Shown here: positions 7,748 to 17,300 of the stretch, in pieces | Layout: the number at the start of each line of letters is the position of its first letter | Position numbering within the stretch: the stretch's first letter is position 1 | Assembly (NCBI GenBank): GCA_037440765.1 | Contig: JBBITL010000033.1 | Location: 1 to 45,748 of the forward strand | Length of the DNA stretch: 45,748 nt | Direction of reading: 5' to 3' | Origin: DTKY01 sp037440765 | GTDB taxonomy: Bacteria; Acidobacteriota; Terriglobia; Bryobacterales; Bryobacteraceae | The notes under the pieces: generated by a model | Seen by the model: the letters and a program-made list of their open reading frames with translations, nothing else | What the model was told of the DNA's origin: nothing | The model's database searches: none | Position numbers and translations under genes: made by a program

Positions 7748-10700
7748 CTACTCCGATCTTAGTGCATCCAGAAGGGGGGCGCGCCGGGCCGCGGCCGTGG
7801 CCGCGAGCGACGCGGTGATGCCGGTGGCCAGCACCAGGCCGAGCAGCAGGGCCATGGATGCCAGCGGCAGCCGCCCGCCGCGGTCGATCACCGCCGGCGC
7901 GACCGCCAGCAATGCGCAAGCCGCGCCGGCCGCCAGCCCCACCAGCAGCAGGAACATGTTTTCGGCCAGCACGATCACCGACAGGTGCCAGGGGCGATAG
8001 CCGACCGCGCGCAGCAGGGCCAGTTCCCGCCGCCTTTCGAGCACATTCCGCAACAGGACGGCCGCCAGTCCCACCGTGCCCAGGATCAGGCCGAGCCCTC
8101 CCAGCGCGCGGAAGGTTGACAGGTACGTGTTCTCCACCCGGTGGAAGTTGGCCAGGCGGGCCGCGGCGGGCTGAACGTCGAACCCGTAGCCGGAGAGGCT
8201 CTCCTCAAGCGCCTGCGTGACCTCAGCCTCCCTTGCCGGAGGCGCGCCCACCAGGAAGAAGCGGTAGCCCGCGGCGTCCGGAAACGCGCGCAGGAAGTTA
8301 CGCTCCGAGATCAGCACCTCGCCCTGGAAAAAGCTGTCGCGCAGCGCGGCGACGATCCGGAAGCGTATGCCGTTCACCTCGAATTCTTCGCCCAGCTTCA
8401 GGCGCAGAGAGTAGGTGATCGAGTTGGCGTCGGCGATGGCCGGGATGGCCCCGTCTTCCTCTTCCGTCTCCAACAGCAGCCAGGGGTTCGGCACGTCCGC
8501 CACCGCGCCCTGGAATTGAAAGCCGGCGCGGCGGAGGAAGGCCGGCGGAGGCGCCAGCATGCGCGGCTCGCGGGGCCGGTACAGGTTCAGGCAACTGGCG
8601 TCGTCCCCCGGCCGCAGGCGGAAAGGAATGATCTCGACTCCGTCCAGCGGCGGAATCCCCAGGGCTTCCTTTCCCGCCGCGATGTTCGGATCGTGGATCA
8701 GGGGGAGCACCGATTCAGCCAGCAGCGGGAACCCTCCCGCGCCCCCGGCCGGCCCGTCGCGCCGGAACGCGTCCAGCGACACAATGAGGAACGTCGCCGA
8801 CGCGATCAGAGCGATGCACAGCACGCTGCGGCCCGGCCGATATGTGAGGCCGCGCAGCCCGAGCGCCATCCGGCTGCCGGCGACGCCGCCGCCGCGCCGG
8901 TGCAGCCAGGCCGAGACAAGAAGCAAGGCTGCAATCAGCAGCAGCGCTCCGGCGCCGAAGAACCCCGCGGTCCGGTCTATCCTGTCCAGCGATCCGGCCG
9001 CCACCACGGCCAGGGCGAGCGCCCCGGCCGCCAGTCCAGCCAGCCACCGCCAGCGCGCCGGCGCGGCTCTGCGCCCGCCCGCCAGCAGCCCCCGCGGCGT
9101 GACAAGGCGCGTCCCCCGCAAGGTCCACACGATCGCACCCAGGCCGGCCGCCACTCCCGCCAGCGCGCCGGCGGCCAGGGCCGGCAGCGAGGCGTGCAGG
9201 GTGAGCAGCCTGGTGCCGACCGCACCGATCCACCAAGTCCGAAGTCCCAGCAGGATCAGCCCTCCGTAGCCCAGCGCCACCGCGATCCCCAGCGCGGCCC
9301 CGGCGGCCACCAGCACGGCGCCTTCCATCAGGAACACGTTCCGCACCTGGGAGGCCGAGTATCCGGCCGAGCGCAGCAGCCCGATCTCGCGCATCCGCTG
9401 CTCGACCCCGAGCCTGAAGAACAACCCCGTGAGCAGGAGCGCCGAGACCACCAGGAAGAAGCTGAAGTAGACGAAGTACTCGCCGAAATCGGTGGTTCCC
9501 TCGGCTGCTTCCCGGCCGTGGGCCTTCACGGCAAGCGCGGTCAGGCCCATCGACGCCGGATCAAGCGCCGCGCGCAGTGCCTCGCCATACCCGGCCGACG
9601 GCGGAGATATGCGCATCGAGGTGAGGTTTCCGAAGCGCGATCCCCAGAGCTGCCGGCCGCGGGCCAGGTGAACGAAGGCCTTGGGCGTGGCGCGGTGTTG
9701 TTCCCAGTACGCCTCGTCGTCAGGGCGTATCCGGCCAAGGTCGAGCGGGAAAGGCGGGTCCCAGTCGTGCAGGCGGTCTGTGTCGGTGATGCCCGGGTAG
9801 TCGGGAGCGAAGTTCCGGTCCGCGGCTTCTCCGGCCAGCGGCACGATCCGCTCAAGGCGGAACTCCGCCGTCTCCGTATGCAGGCGCCCGTCGGGTTTCC
9901 AGAGGTAGTACTCGAGCGTTACCCGGTCACCCACCCTGGCGCGGAGGTCCCGCGCGGCCCATTCATTCAGCGTGATGCCGTCCTCGGCGGAGGGCGCGGG
10001 CGGCGAATCCAGCGCCGTCACCACCGAGTATGGGATCTCGCGCCCGCCCGCGCGGATGCTGTTGGCGAGGTATGTCAGCACCGGCCGGACGCTGAGCCCG
10101 AGCGATCCGGCTGCGGAGGCGGCCGTCCCGGCCAGCATGTCGCTGATCTGCGCGCTCTCGCTTTCGAGCGACAGGACCTTGGGGTGGTCCAACTGGCGGA
10201 GCCGCAGGCCCAGGTCCTCCAGCGCGTAGCTCTTCCTCAGAGTCTCTTCAATGCCACCGGTATCCGCCGCCAGGATGGCGTTGACCCTGCCCGGCCGCTC
10301 CAGATCCCGCTGCAAGCGGTCGAGTGGAACGTACACCGCGCGCACCTCGCCCTGTTGTGGCTCCAGAGAGAACTCGCGGCTCGCTACGCCGAGCATCTCC
10401 AGGCGAACGGTCCTTCCGACATCCTCCTTGCGGCCGTGCAGCGTTTCAAGCGGAATGGCCGAGGGCTTCTGAACGCGCAGCAGCACGGCATCCGCCGCCG
10501 AAGCTCCCAGCTCGGCGGCCAGCGCCGCGCTCAGGAGCGCCTGCCGTCCACGGGGCGGCAAGCCCGCCTCGCCCTGGAACCTCCAGAAACGTTCGTCGAT
10601 GCCGTACACCTGCACGCCTGCGGCCCGCCTGCCGCTGGCCTCATGCACGACCACGCCCTGCATTACAATGACGGGGCACGCCGAAGGGAAAGCCGCCGCG

Positions 10701-10912
10701 AGTTCCTCCCGGAAGAACCCGGAGCCTCTGACGGCATAGCCGGCGTTCCCCAGCCGGGCGGCGACCAGTTCGCGCAGGCTGGCGCGCACCGAGTCGCCCA
10801 CCAGCAACGCGCCGCCGAGCACGCCCGTGGCCGTGGCCACGCCCAGCAGCACCAGGAGGTTGGTGCGCCAGTACCAGGCCAGGTTACGCGCCAGCAGGGT
10901 GGAGGTTCGCAT
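7748..10912 (-). CDS. ABC transporter permease with duplicated FtsX domains
   Basis: A 1054-residue integral membrane protein. It has an N-terminal membrane segment (about 17-40), a large periplasmic region, then several membrane segments between about 485 and 740. A second periplasmic region and three C-terminal segments (about 960-1050) follow. The segment containing L-R-S-A-G-Y-S-A-S-Q-V-R and the later L-R-A-V-G-Y-R-P-W-H-L are the two FtsX-family coupling-helix regions, so this is a two-module permease of the LolC/E-MacB superfamily in one chain. Such proteins act with a dedicated ATPase as mechanotransmitters on envelope substrates rather than as channels. The gene overlaps the ATPase gene by 29 bases and is followed after 6 bases by a propeller. 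The substrate (lipoprotein, lipid, peptide or other) cannot be told from sequence. Confidence 0.85.
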   Translation of the reverse strand: MRTSTLLARNLAWYWRTNLLVLLGVATATGVLGGALLVGDSVRASLRELVAARLGNAGYAVRGSGFFREELAAAFPSACPVIVMQGVVVHEASGRRAAGVQVYGIDERFWRFQGEAGLPPRGRQALLSAALAAELGASAADAVLLRVQKPSAIPLETLHGRKEDVGRTVRLEMLGVASREFSLEPQQGEVRAVYVPLDRLQRDLERPGRVNAILAADTGGIEETLRKSYALEDLGLRLRQLDHPKVLSLESESAQISDMLAGTAASAAGSLGLSVRPVLTYLANSIRAGGREIPYSVVTALDSPPAPSAEDGITLNEWAARDLRARVGDRVTLEYYLWKPDGRLHTETAEFRLERIVPLAGEAADRNFAPDYPGITDTDRLHDWDPPFPLDLGRIRPDDEAYWEQHRATPKAFVHLARGRQLWGSRFGNLTSMRISPPSAGYGEALRAALDPASMGLTALAVKAHGREAAEGTTDFGEYFVYFSFFLVVSALLLTGLFFRLGVEQRMREIGLLRSAGYSASQVRNVFLMEGAVLVAAGAALGIAVALGYGGLILLGLRTWWIGAVGTRLLTLHASLPALAAGALAGVAAGLGAIVWTLRGTRLVTPRGLLAGGRRAAPARWRWLAGLAAGALALAVVAAGSLDRIDRTAGFFGAGALLLIAALLLVSAWLHRRGGGVAGSRMALGLRGLTYRPGRSVLCIALIASATFLIVSLDAFRRDGPAGGAGGFPLLAESVLPLIHDPNIAAGKEALGIPPLDGVEIIPFRLRPGDDASCLNLYRPREPRMLAPPPAFLRRAGFQFQGAVADVPNPWLLLETEEEDGAIPAIADANSITYSLRLKLGEEFEVNGIRFRIVAALRDSFFQGEVLISERNFLRAFPDAAGYRFFLVGAPPAREAEVTQALEESLSGYGFDVQPAAARLANFHRVENTYLSTFRALGGLGLILGTVGLAAVLLRNVLERRRELALLRAVGYRPWHLSVIVLAENMFLLLVGLAAGAACALLAVAPAVIDRGGRLPLASMALLLGLVLATGITASLAATAAARRAPLLDALRSE

Positions 10913-11555
10913 GCCTCAGCTCGAATCGCCTGGGAAACCGCGCCGCCAGTTCCGTGTTGTGTGTCACCACGATGAGCATGGTTTCCTTTCGGCGGTGCAG
11001 GTCCAGCAGCAGGTTGGCTACGGCGTCGGCCGACGCTTCGTCCAGGTTACCGGTAGGCTCGTCGCATAACAGCAGCCGCGGGCGCAGTATCAAGGCGCGG
11101 GCCAGTGCGACGCGCTGCTTCTCGCCGCCGGACAACTCCCCCGGGCGGTGGTCAAGGCGCCCGCCGAGCCCCACCTTCTCGGCCAGCTCGCGCGCCCGGA
11201 CGGTGTAATCGTCCCGGCGGGCGGCTACCAGCGTGGGGATCAGCACATTCTCCAGCACTGAACACTGCGGCAGCAGGCAATGATCCTGGAAAACGAACCC
11301 GACATTCTGGTTGCGGAACGCCGCCAGATCCTTCTCCGGAAGCTGGTACGGACTCACGCCGTCCAGCATCACGCCGCCGGTGGTGGGAGGCTCCAGCGCG
11401 CCGGCGACGTACAGCAGCGTACTCTTGCCCGAGCCCGACGGACCCATGACCGCGGCCGCCTCGCCCCGCTCCAGCTTCAGGGACACGCCGGAAAGCACGG
11501 TCAGCGTTCCGCCCGGCGCGGCGTATACCTTGGTGACGTCAGATAGTTCCAGCAT
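10884..11555 (-). CDS. ABC transporter ATP-binding protein (LolD/MacB type)
   Basis: A 223-residue ATPase of normal length for the LolD/FtsE/MacB-N group. Walker A G-P-S-G-S-G-K-S-T is at 38-46, the Q-loop glutamine at 90, the signature L-S-G-G-E-K-Q-R at 141-148, Walker B ending in D165-E166, and the H-loop histidine near 199 (V-T-H-N). All catalytic residues are present. It overlaps the glycosyltransferase upstream by 17 bases and the permease downstream by 29 bases, so the three are translationally coupled. It energises the FtsX-type permease at 7748-10912 from the cytoplasmic face. No MacA-like adaptor gene lies nearby. Confidence 0.9.
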   Translation of the reverse strand: MLELSDVTKVYAAPGGTLTVLSGVSLKLERGEAAAVMGPSGSGKSTLLYVAGALEPPTTGGVMLDGVSPYQLPEKDLAAFRNQNVGFVFQDHCLLPQCSVLENVLIPTLVAARRDDYTVRARELAEKVGLGGRLDHRPGELSGGEKQRVALARALILRPRLLLCDEPTGNLDEASADAVANLLLDLHRRKETMLIVVTHNTELAARFPRRFELRHANLHPAGA

Positions 11556-12849
11556 GGGTCCTCACTCCGGCGATGCTGCCGTACGCTTCCAGCGCGTGCG
11601 CCGCCATGCGCTCGGCGCTAAAGTGCTCGCGGACGCCCTCCGCCCCGCGCCGTCCCAAACCGGCGGCTGTTGCGGGGTCCTTCCATAAGCTGCGCAGGCC
11701 CTCCGCCAGTTCCGCCGGGTTGTCTGGCGCCACCAGCAACCCGCCGCCGGTCCTCTCCAGAATCTCCGGGAAGGCGCCGCGCCGGGGCTGAACCACGGGC
11801 ACGCCGCTCGCCATGGCCTCCAGCACAGACAGCCCCTTCGGCTCGTCGTAGGTGCAGGGGACGCTGAACGCATCCAGGCTCCGGAGAAACCCGATCTTCT
11901 GCGCCCGGTCCAGCGAGCCCCGGTAGCGGAACTCGCCGGACAGGCCCGCATCCTTCATCCGCCGCTCTATGGCGCGCAGGTAGCCGCGGTGCTCGGGCGC
12001 CAGATAGCCGGCCGCCTCCAGCATCGCGCCTTTGAGGCCGGCTTCGCGCCTCAATCGCACGTAGCTTTCCGCCAGGAGGTGAAGCCCCTTCTCCGGGGCT
12101 ATCCGCGCGAAGTATCCGATCCGGAATCCATCCGTGCGAGGGCGTGCGCCGGCACTGTAGCCCTCCAGGCTGATGCCGAGCGGAGCGACGTGCATCTTCT
12201 TCTCGGGTATCGCCAGCAGTCCCCGCCAGGCGTCCGCGCTGAACCGGCTGACGGCGACGAACCCGTCCACCTGCTCAACGCTGGAGCGGATCAGGCCGAG
12301 CGATTCCGTCCGGTACGGCTCCTCGAGCTGACTGATGAACAGCTCTTCACCCTGCAAAGTGCAGCACACCGGCCGCCCCACGGCCTCACGCACGGGACGG
12401 GCCATGCCGGTCAGCAGCGAATTCGGCAGCGTGACGAGATCGGGCGCAGCCTCGCCGCGCAACCATTCGGTCAGCTTCCGGATTTCCTTCTGCTGGAAGC
12501 CCTCCTCCCCGCGCAGCATGGAGACCGTCATCCGGCCGAGCAGGCGAGGGTTCACGGCGCTGGAGCTGCGCGCGGCCAGACTCAGCGCCCAGCGCGAGTC
12601 CAGCAGCCGGTCCAGCGGACCGAGCGGCCTCCGGAAGAACCGCCAGTGCTGCTCCAGGTAGGCGCTGATCCCTCCGAAAAAGACCCTACGGTGGCTGACG
12701 TTGGTCTCATCGGTCAGCGTGGGCGTATAAAGCGGAACAAGCAGAACCTGGTGGCCCTGCCGCAGCAGTTCCGCAGCCAGCGCGTTGTCCCGAAGACAAC
12801 TGCCGCAGTACATACCCGCGGCCCCGGCAGTGAACGACAGGATTTTCAT
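11539..12849 (-). CDS. glycosyltransferase family 4 protein
   Basis: A 436-residue GT-B-fold enzyme. The N-terminal domain starts M-K-I-L-S-F-T-A-G-A-A-G-M-Y-C-G-S-C-L-R-D-N, with the glycine-rich loop seen in GT4 enzymes. The C-terminal nucleotide-sugar domain begins near I-G-Y-F-A-R-I-A-P-E-K-G and has the E-x7-E element (E-P-K-G-L-S-V-L-E), followed by A-M-A-S-G-V-P-V-V. It probably transfers a sugar from a nucleotide donor to a lipid or glycan in the cytoplasm; donor and acceptor are unknown. It is the first gene of the operon with the ABC pair and two propellers. A TAGACT hexamer on the minus strand at 12873-12868 and a GGAAGGA Shine-Dalgarno sequence precede the ATG. Confidence 0.85.
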   Translation of the reverse strand: MKILSFTAGAAGMYCGSCLRDNALAAELLRQGHQVLLVPLYTPTLTDETNVSHRRVFFGGISAYLEQHWRFFRRPLGPLDRLLDSRWALSLAARSSSAVNPRLLGRMTVSMLRGEEGFQQKEIRKLTEWLRGEAAPDLVTLPNSLLTGMARPVREAVGRPVCCTLQGEELFISQLEEPYRTESLGLIRSSVEQVDGFVAVSRFSADAWRGLLAIPEKKMHVAPLGISLEGYSAGARPRTDGFRIGYFARIAPEKGLHLLAESYVRLRREAGLKGAMLEAAGYLAPEHRGYLRAIERRMKDAGLSGEFRYRGSLDRAQKIGFLRSLDAFSVPCTYDEPKGLSVLEAMASGVPVVQPRRGAFPEILERTGGGLLVAPDNPAELAEGLRSLWKDPATAAGLGRRGAEGVREHFSAERMAAHALEAYGSIAGVRTHAGTI

Positions 12850-12961
12850 GCAGCGCCCGTTCCTTCCAGTCTAGCCCGGCTAAGCGGCGGCGTTGCCGGC
12901 CCCGGGACAGTTGCTGAACACGCCACAGGTGCCGTAGACTCCGTCTGAGGGGGAGCTAACC
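12850..12961. promoter_or_regulatory. divergent promoter region
   Basis: This 112-base gap separates two outward-facing transcription units. On the minus strand TAGACT at 12873-12868 could be a -10 element for the glycosyltransferase operon. On the plus strand TTGCTG (12911-12916) and TAGACT (12935-12940) with an 18-base spacer could serve the propeller at 12962, which also has a GGGGGAG Shine-Dalgarno sequence. The hexamers match the consensus only partly. Confidence 0.35.
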
Positions 12962-14224
12962 GTGAAACTTCTTACGCTAGTACTGTCTGCCGGGCTCTGC
13001 CTGGCCGTTTTCGCCGCCGACTGGCCGCAGTGGCGCGGGCCCGACCGCAGCGCCAGGAGCGCGGAGACCGGATTGCTTAAGGCATGGCCCAAGGACGGCC
13101 CCAGGCTGCTGTGGCAGAACAAGGATGTCGGGGACGGATACTCGACGCCCGCCGTGGCCGGGGATCGCGTTTACATGCTGAGCAACCGGGGCCTGGACGA
13201 CGAGTACGTGCTGGCGCTTTCCGCCAGGGACGGCAAAGTGTTGTGGACCACCACGCTCGGAAAGGTGGGGAACCCGGACCAGCGCCCGAGCTATCCCTGC
13301 TCCCGCTCCACGCCGACCGTGGAGGGCAACACGGTTTACGCCCTGAGCTCGGACGGCGACCTGGCCTCCCTGGACGCCGCCACCGGCAAGGTGAACTGGA
13401 AGAGGAGCCTGCGCGCGGATTTCGGAGGCCAGCCCCATACCTGGGCATACTCCGAGTCGCCGCTGATAGACGGTGACGCGCTGATTGTCACGCCTGGCGG
13501 CCCCAAGGCCACCATGGTGGCGTTGAACAAGAAGACTGGCGCCGTCATCTGGGAATCGGCGGTGCCGGGGGGCGATGAAGCCGGGTACGCCTCGGCCGTG
13601 GCCGTCGAAGCCGCCGGCCGCAGGCAGTACGTTCAGGTGCTGATGAAAGGCACGGTGGGCGTGGATGCCAAGACCGGCCGGTTCCTTTGGCGCTACGAGG
13701 GCACCACCAAGGGCCGGTACCAGGCCTCGACGCCCATCCCGTTGGGGGAACACGTCTACGTGGGTGGCGGCGTTGGCTCGGGCGGCGGATTGGTGCGGCT
13801 GGTGGCCGCCGGCGAGGGAGTCGCCGCCGAGCAGGTCTACTTCGCCCCGGGCCTGCCCGACGGCCTCGGCGGCGCGGTGCTGGTCGACGGGACGCTCTAC
13901 GGCTCCAACAACCGCGGACTGATGGCCGTCGATTTTCTGACCGGCAAGGTCTTGTGGCGGACCGAGCCGGAACAGAGCGTCGGGCAGGTCTCGGTCATGC
14001 ACGCCGACGGCCGCCTATACCTTCACGGATTCGACAACGATGTGGCGCTGGTGGAGCCCACCCGCGAGGCTTACCGCGAGGTCGGCCGCTTCACGCCTCC
14101 CGGGCGGCCGAACCGCCTGCGCGGAGACAGGGAGAGCTCCTGGTCTCACCCCGTGGTGGCCGGCGGAAGGCTTTACATACGGGACCTGACCACGCTGTGG
14201 TGCTATGACGTCAGCGCCAGGTAA
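12962..14224 (+). CDS. secreted PQQ-like beta-propeller protein (A-E-T-G-L-L subtype)
   Basis: A 420-residue protein from a GTG start with a strong GGGGGAG Shine-Dalgarno sequence. The signal peptide (M-K-L-L-T-L-V-L to about A18) is followed by W-P-Q-W-R-G-P at 21-27. The following A-E-T-G-L-L-K-A-W-P, then G-P-R-L-L-W, the A-Y-S-E-S-P-L block and V-T-P-G-G then V-A-L-N-K-K-T-G-A-V-I-W match the gene at 1432-2649 block by block, so the two are a duplicated pair about 11 kb apart. It stands alone on the plus strand, divergent from the glycosyltransferase operon and 93 bases before the TonB receptor gene. Probably periplasmic; function unknown. Confidence 0.84.
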   Translation: MKLLTLVLSAGLCLAVFAADWPQWRGPDRSARSAETGLLKAWPKDGPRLLWQNKDVGDGYSTPAVAGDRVYMLSNRGLDDEYVLALSARDGKVLWTTTLGKVGNPDQRPSYPCSRSTPTVEGNTVYALSSDGDLASLDAATGKVNWKRSLRADFGGQPHTWAYSESPLIDGDALIVTPGGPKATMVALNKKTGAVIWESAVPGGDEAGYASAVAVEAAGRRQYVQVLMKGTVGVDAKTGRFLWRYEGTTKGRYQASTPIPLGEHVYVGGGVGSGGGLVRLVAAGEGVAAEQVYFAPGLPDGLGGAVLVDGTLYGSNNRGLMAVDFLTGKVLWRTEPEQSVGQVSVMHADGRLYLHGFDNDVALVEPTREAYREVGRFTPPGRPNRLRGDRESSWSHPVVAGGRLYIRDLTTLWCYDVSAR

Positions 14225-14317
14225 CCCGGCTGGTCCGGCGAGCGACGAGATAGGCCGGCCGTGCGGCGCCACCCGTTGAACTGGTAAGATTTCGTTATAG
14301 ATTCCAGAGGGGGCCGA

Positions 14318-17300
14318 TTGAACACGCTGCGTGCGTCTCTAATAGCATTGTTGCTGCCCGTGATGGCGACCGCCCAGTCCGTTCTGGGAACGATCTCAGG
14401 GACGGTCACGGACGCTTCCCGCGTTTCGCTGGCAGGTGCGCCGGTCCGGCTGGTGCACCTGGAGACCAACCGGATCCGCGCCACCAGCACGGACACCCTG
14501 GGCCAGTTCACCTTCTCGAACCTGCCTCCGGGCCAGTACCGGATCGAAGCGGAACACGAGGGATACCGCAGGCACGTCCGCCAGGTCGCGCTCAGCATGA
14601 ACCAGGAGCTCCAGGTGGAGGTTCCGCTGCTGCCCGGACGCCGCACGGACACGGTGGAGGTGACCGCCGCGCCCCAGATCCTGCGCACGGATTCCTCTTC
14701 GATCGGCGGGCTGATTGAGAACCGCCAGATCACGGGGCTGCCGCTCGACGGGCGCAACTTCTTCGAGCTGAGTCTGCTGCTTCCCGGGGTTACGCCCGCG
14801 GCGCCAGGCTCGGCCGGGTCCGTCCGCGGGGATTTCGCAGTGAATGTGAACGGCGCGCGCGAGGACTCCAATAGCTTCCTGCTGGACGGAGTGTTCAACG
14901 GCGATCCGCAACTGAACCATATCGGGGTGACTCCTCCGCTTGACGCCGTGCGCGAGTTCGAGGTCGCCTCCGGCGCCTACGACGCCTCCTTCGGGCGCAG
15001 CGCCGGCGGACAGGTGAGCGTCGTCCTAAGGAGCGGCACGAACCGGTTCAGCGGAACGGCCTACGGGTTTCTCCGGAACCGCGTCGTGGACGCCAGGAAC
15101 TTCTTCGCCCCTGCCACTGAGAAGAGCCCGCAGTACCAGCGCGGCCAGGCGGGGGCGTCACTGGGCGGCCCCGTGGTGCGGAACCGCACGTTCTTCTTCG
15201 CCGATTACGAAGGCCGCCGGCTGCGGGAAGGCATGACCCGGATCACAAACGTACCGACCGGACTTGAGCGCGCGGGCGATTTCTCCCGCAGCAACCTGCT
15301 CGCCATCGACCTGTTCACCCAGCGCCCCTTCGAGGGCAACGTGATCCCGGCGACGCGGCGCCACCCGGTGGGGCTCGCCATCGCCGGCCTGTATCCCAAC
15401 CCCAACCGCCCGGCGGCGGGCCAGAACTTCGTTTCGTCCCCGGCGGCGCGCGACCGCGAGGACCATTTCGACGTCCGGCTGGACCACAACCTGGGCGCCT
15501 CCGATGACCTCAGCCTCCGCTACAGCTTCGCGGACCGCTCCCTGTACGAGCCGTTCTCCGGCCCCACCTTCTCCACCGTCCCGGGTTTCGGCACAAACGT
15601 CGGCCGGCGGGCGCAGAACGCCGTCGCGAGCCAGACGCATGTCTTCTCGCCGTCCTTTCTGAACGAGCTGCGGCTGGGCTTCAACCGGGTCTCGATCGGG
15701 ACGTTCCACGAGAACCTGGGGCGCAATCGCAACGCGGGGATCGGCCTGCCGCAGGTTTCAACCAACCCGCGCAATCACGGCCTCAGCGTCATCTCGATCA
15801 CCGGCTACTCGCCGCTGGGCGACGAGTCGCACAATCCGCAGCAGAGCGCGCGGACCGGCTACCAGATCACCAACACCGCGACCCGCGTCCTCGGCCGCCA
15901 CCTGCTGAAGGCCGGCGGCGACGTGCGCTGGCTTCAGCAGAACGGCTACCGCGACGAGATGGCGCGGGGCTTCATCAGTTTTCTCGGGATGACGGGCAAC
16001 GCCCTGGCCGAGATGCTCCAGGGGTTCCCGTCGGTGACTGGCGTGGCGCGCGTGGACAATCATCAGCACCTGCGGACCCGCAGCGCGTACTTCTTCGTGC
16101 AGGACGCCTGGCGCGCCCGCCTGAACCTTACCGTATGGACCGGCGTGCGCTACGAGTACAACACGCCTCCCGTCGATGCCTTCGACCGCGCCAACACGTT
16201 GGACCCGGCTTCGGGGACGCTGGTCCCGGTAGGCACCGGCGGAGTACCGCGCAGCGGTTACCGGCCGGACCGCAACAACTGGGCGCCGCGGATCGGCCTG
16301 GCTTGGCGTCCGGGCCAGGGCCGGACCGTGGTGCGCACTGGCTACGGCCTGTACTACGACCAGTCGGCCCTGGCGCCCGGCGAGGGCCTGTACTTCAACG
16401 CGCCGTACTTCGTTTTCAGCCTGTACTTCCCGATGGAGCAGATGCCGCTTACCCTCTCGAACCCCTTCCCGGGCAACTTCCCGGTGGCGATGCCGGCCTC
16501 CGCCCTCGCGTTCCAGCGGGACCTGCGCTCGGCGTACACACAGCATTGGAACTTCAACGTCCAGCGGGAACTGGGAGCGAGGCGGGTGCTTGAGGCAGGC
16601 TATGCCGGCTCGAAGGGAACCAAGCTGGCCGGCGGCCGGGATCTGAACCAGCCGTTTGCCAGCACGCGCCGGCCCAATCCGCGGCCCGTGCCTCAGTTCG
16701 CCGACATCACCGCGCTGGAGTCGCGGGGGAACTCAAGCTACCACAGTCTGCAGGTCCGGTTTCAGCAGGCTTTCCAGAGCGGGCTGACGGCGCTGGCCTC
16801 CTACACCTGGTCCAAGTCGATCGACGACGGCTCCGGTTTCTTCTCAAGCGCGGGCGACCCGAACTATCCGCAGGACAGCCTGAACGCCGGCCTGGAGCGC
16901 GGCCTTTCGAACTTCGACCTGCGCCACCGCCTCTCGGTGAGCTACTCCTACGACCTGCCGTTCGGACAGGGACGCCTGCTCGGCGGGTGGCAGACGTTCG
17001 GCCTCTGGACGTTCCAGAGCGGGCGGCCCTTCACGGTCGCCCTGCTATCCGACCTGGACAACAGCAACACGGGCCGCGCCATGCTCGGCTTCGGCGCCAA
17101 TGACAGGCCGAACGTCCTGCGGAACCCGGAGTTGTCCACGCGCACGCCGGAACGCTGGTTCGACACGGCTGCCTTCGTGCTGCCGCCGTTCGGCAGCTTC
17201 GGCGACTCCGGCCGCAACATCCTGACCGGCCCGGGTTACCAGAACATCAGCGCTTCGATAATAAAGAACCTGGCGCTGGCCGAAGGCGCCTCGCTCCAGT

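Noticed and set aside
5171..7762. 863-codon open frame on the plus strand across two propeller genes
   Set aside because: It is antisense to two well-supported secreted proteins, has no recognisable domain, is rich in Arg, Ala, Gly and His, and reflects the lack of stop codons in GC-rich complementary frames.
8141..10975. 944-codon open frame on the plus strand opposite the FtsX-type permease
   Set aside because: Low-complexity Arg/Gln/Ala composition and a convincing permease on the other strand make this a shadow frame.
7748..11555. Calling the ABC pair MacB or LolCDE
   Set aside because: No MacA or LolA gene is present, and the permease has two FtsX modules in one chain with unusual large periplasmic regions, so the substrate cannot be named.
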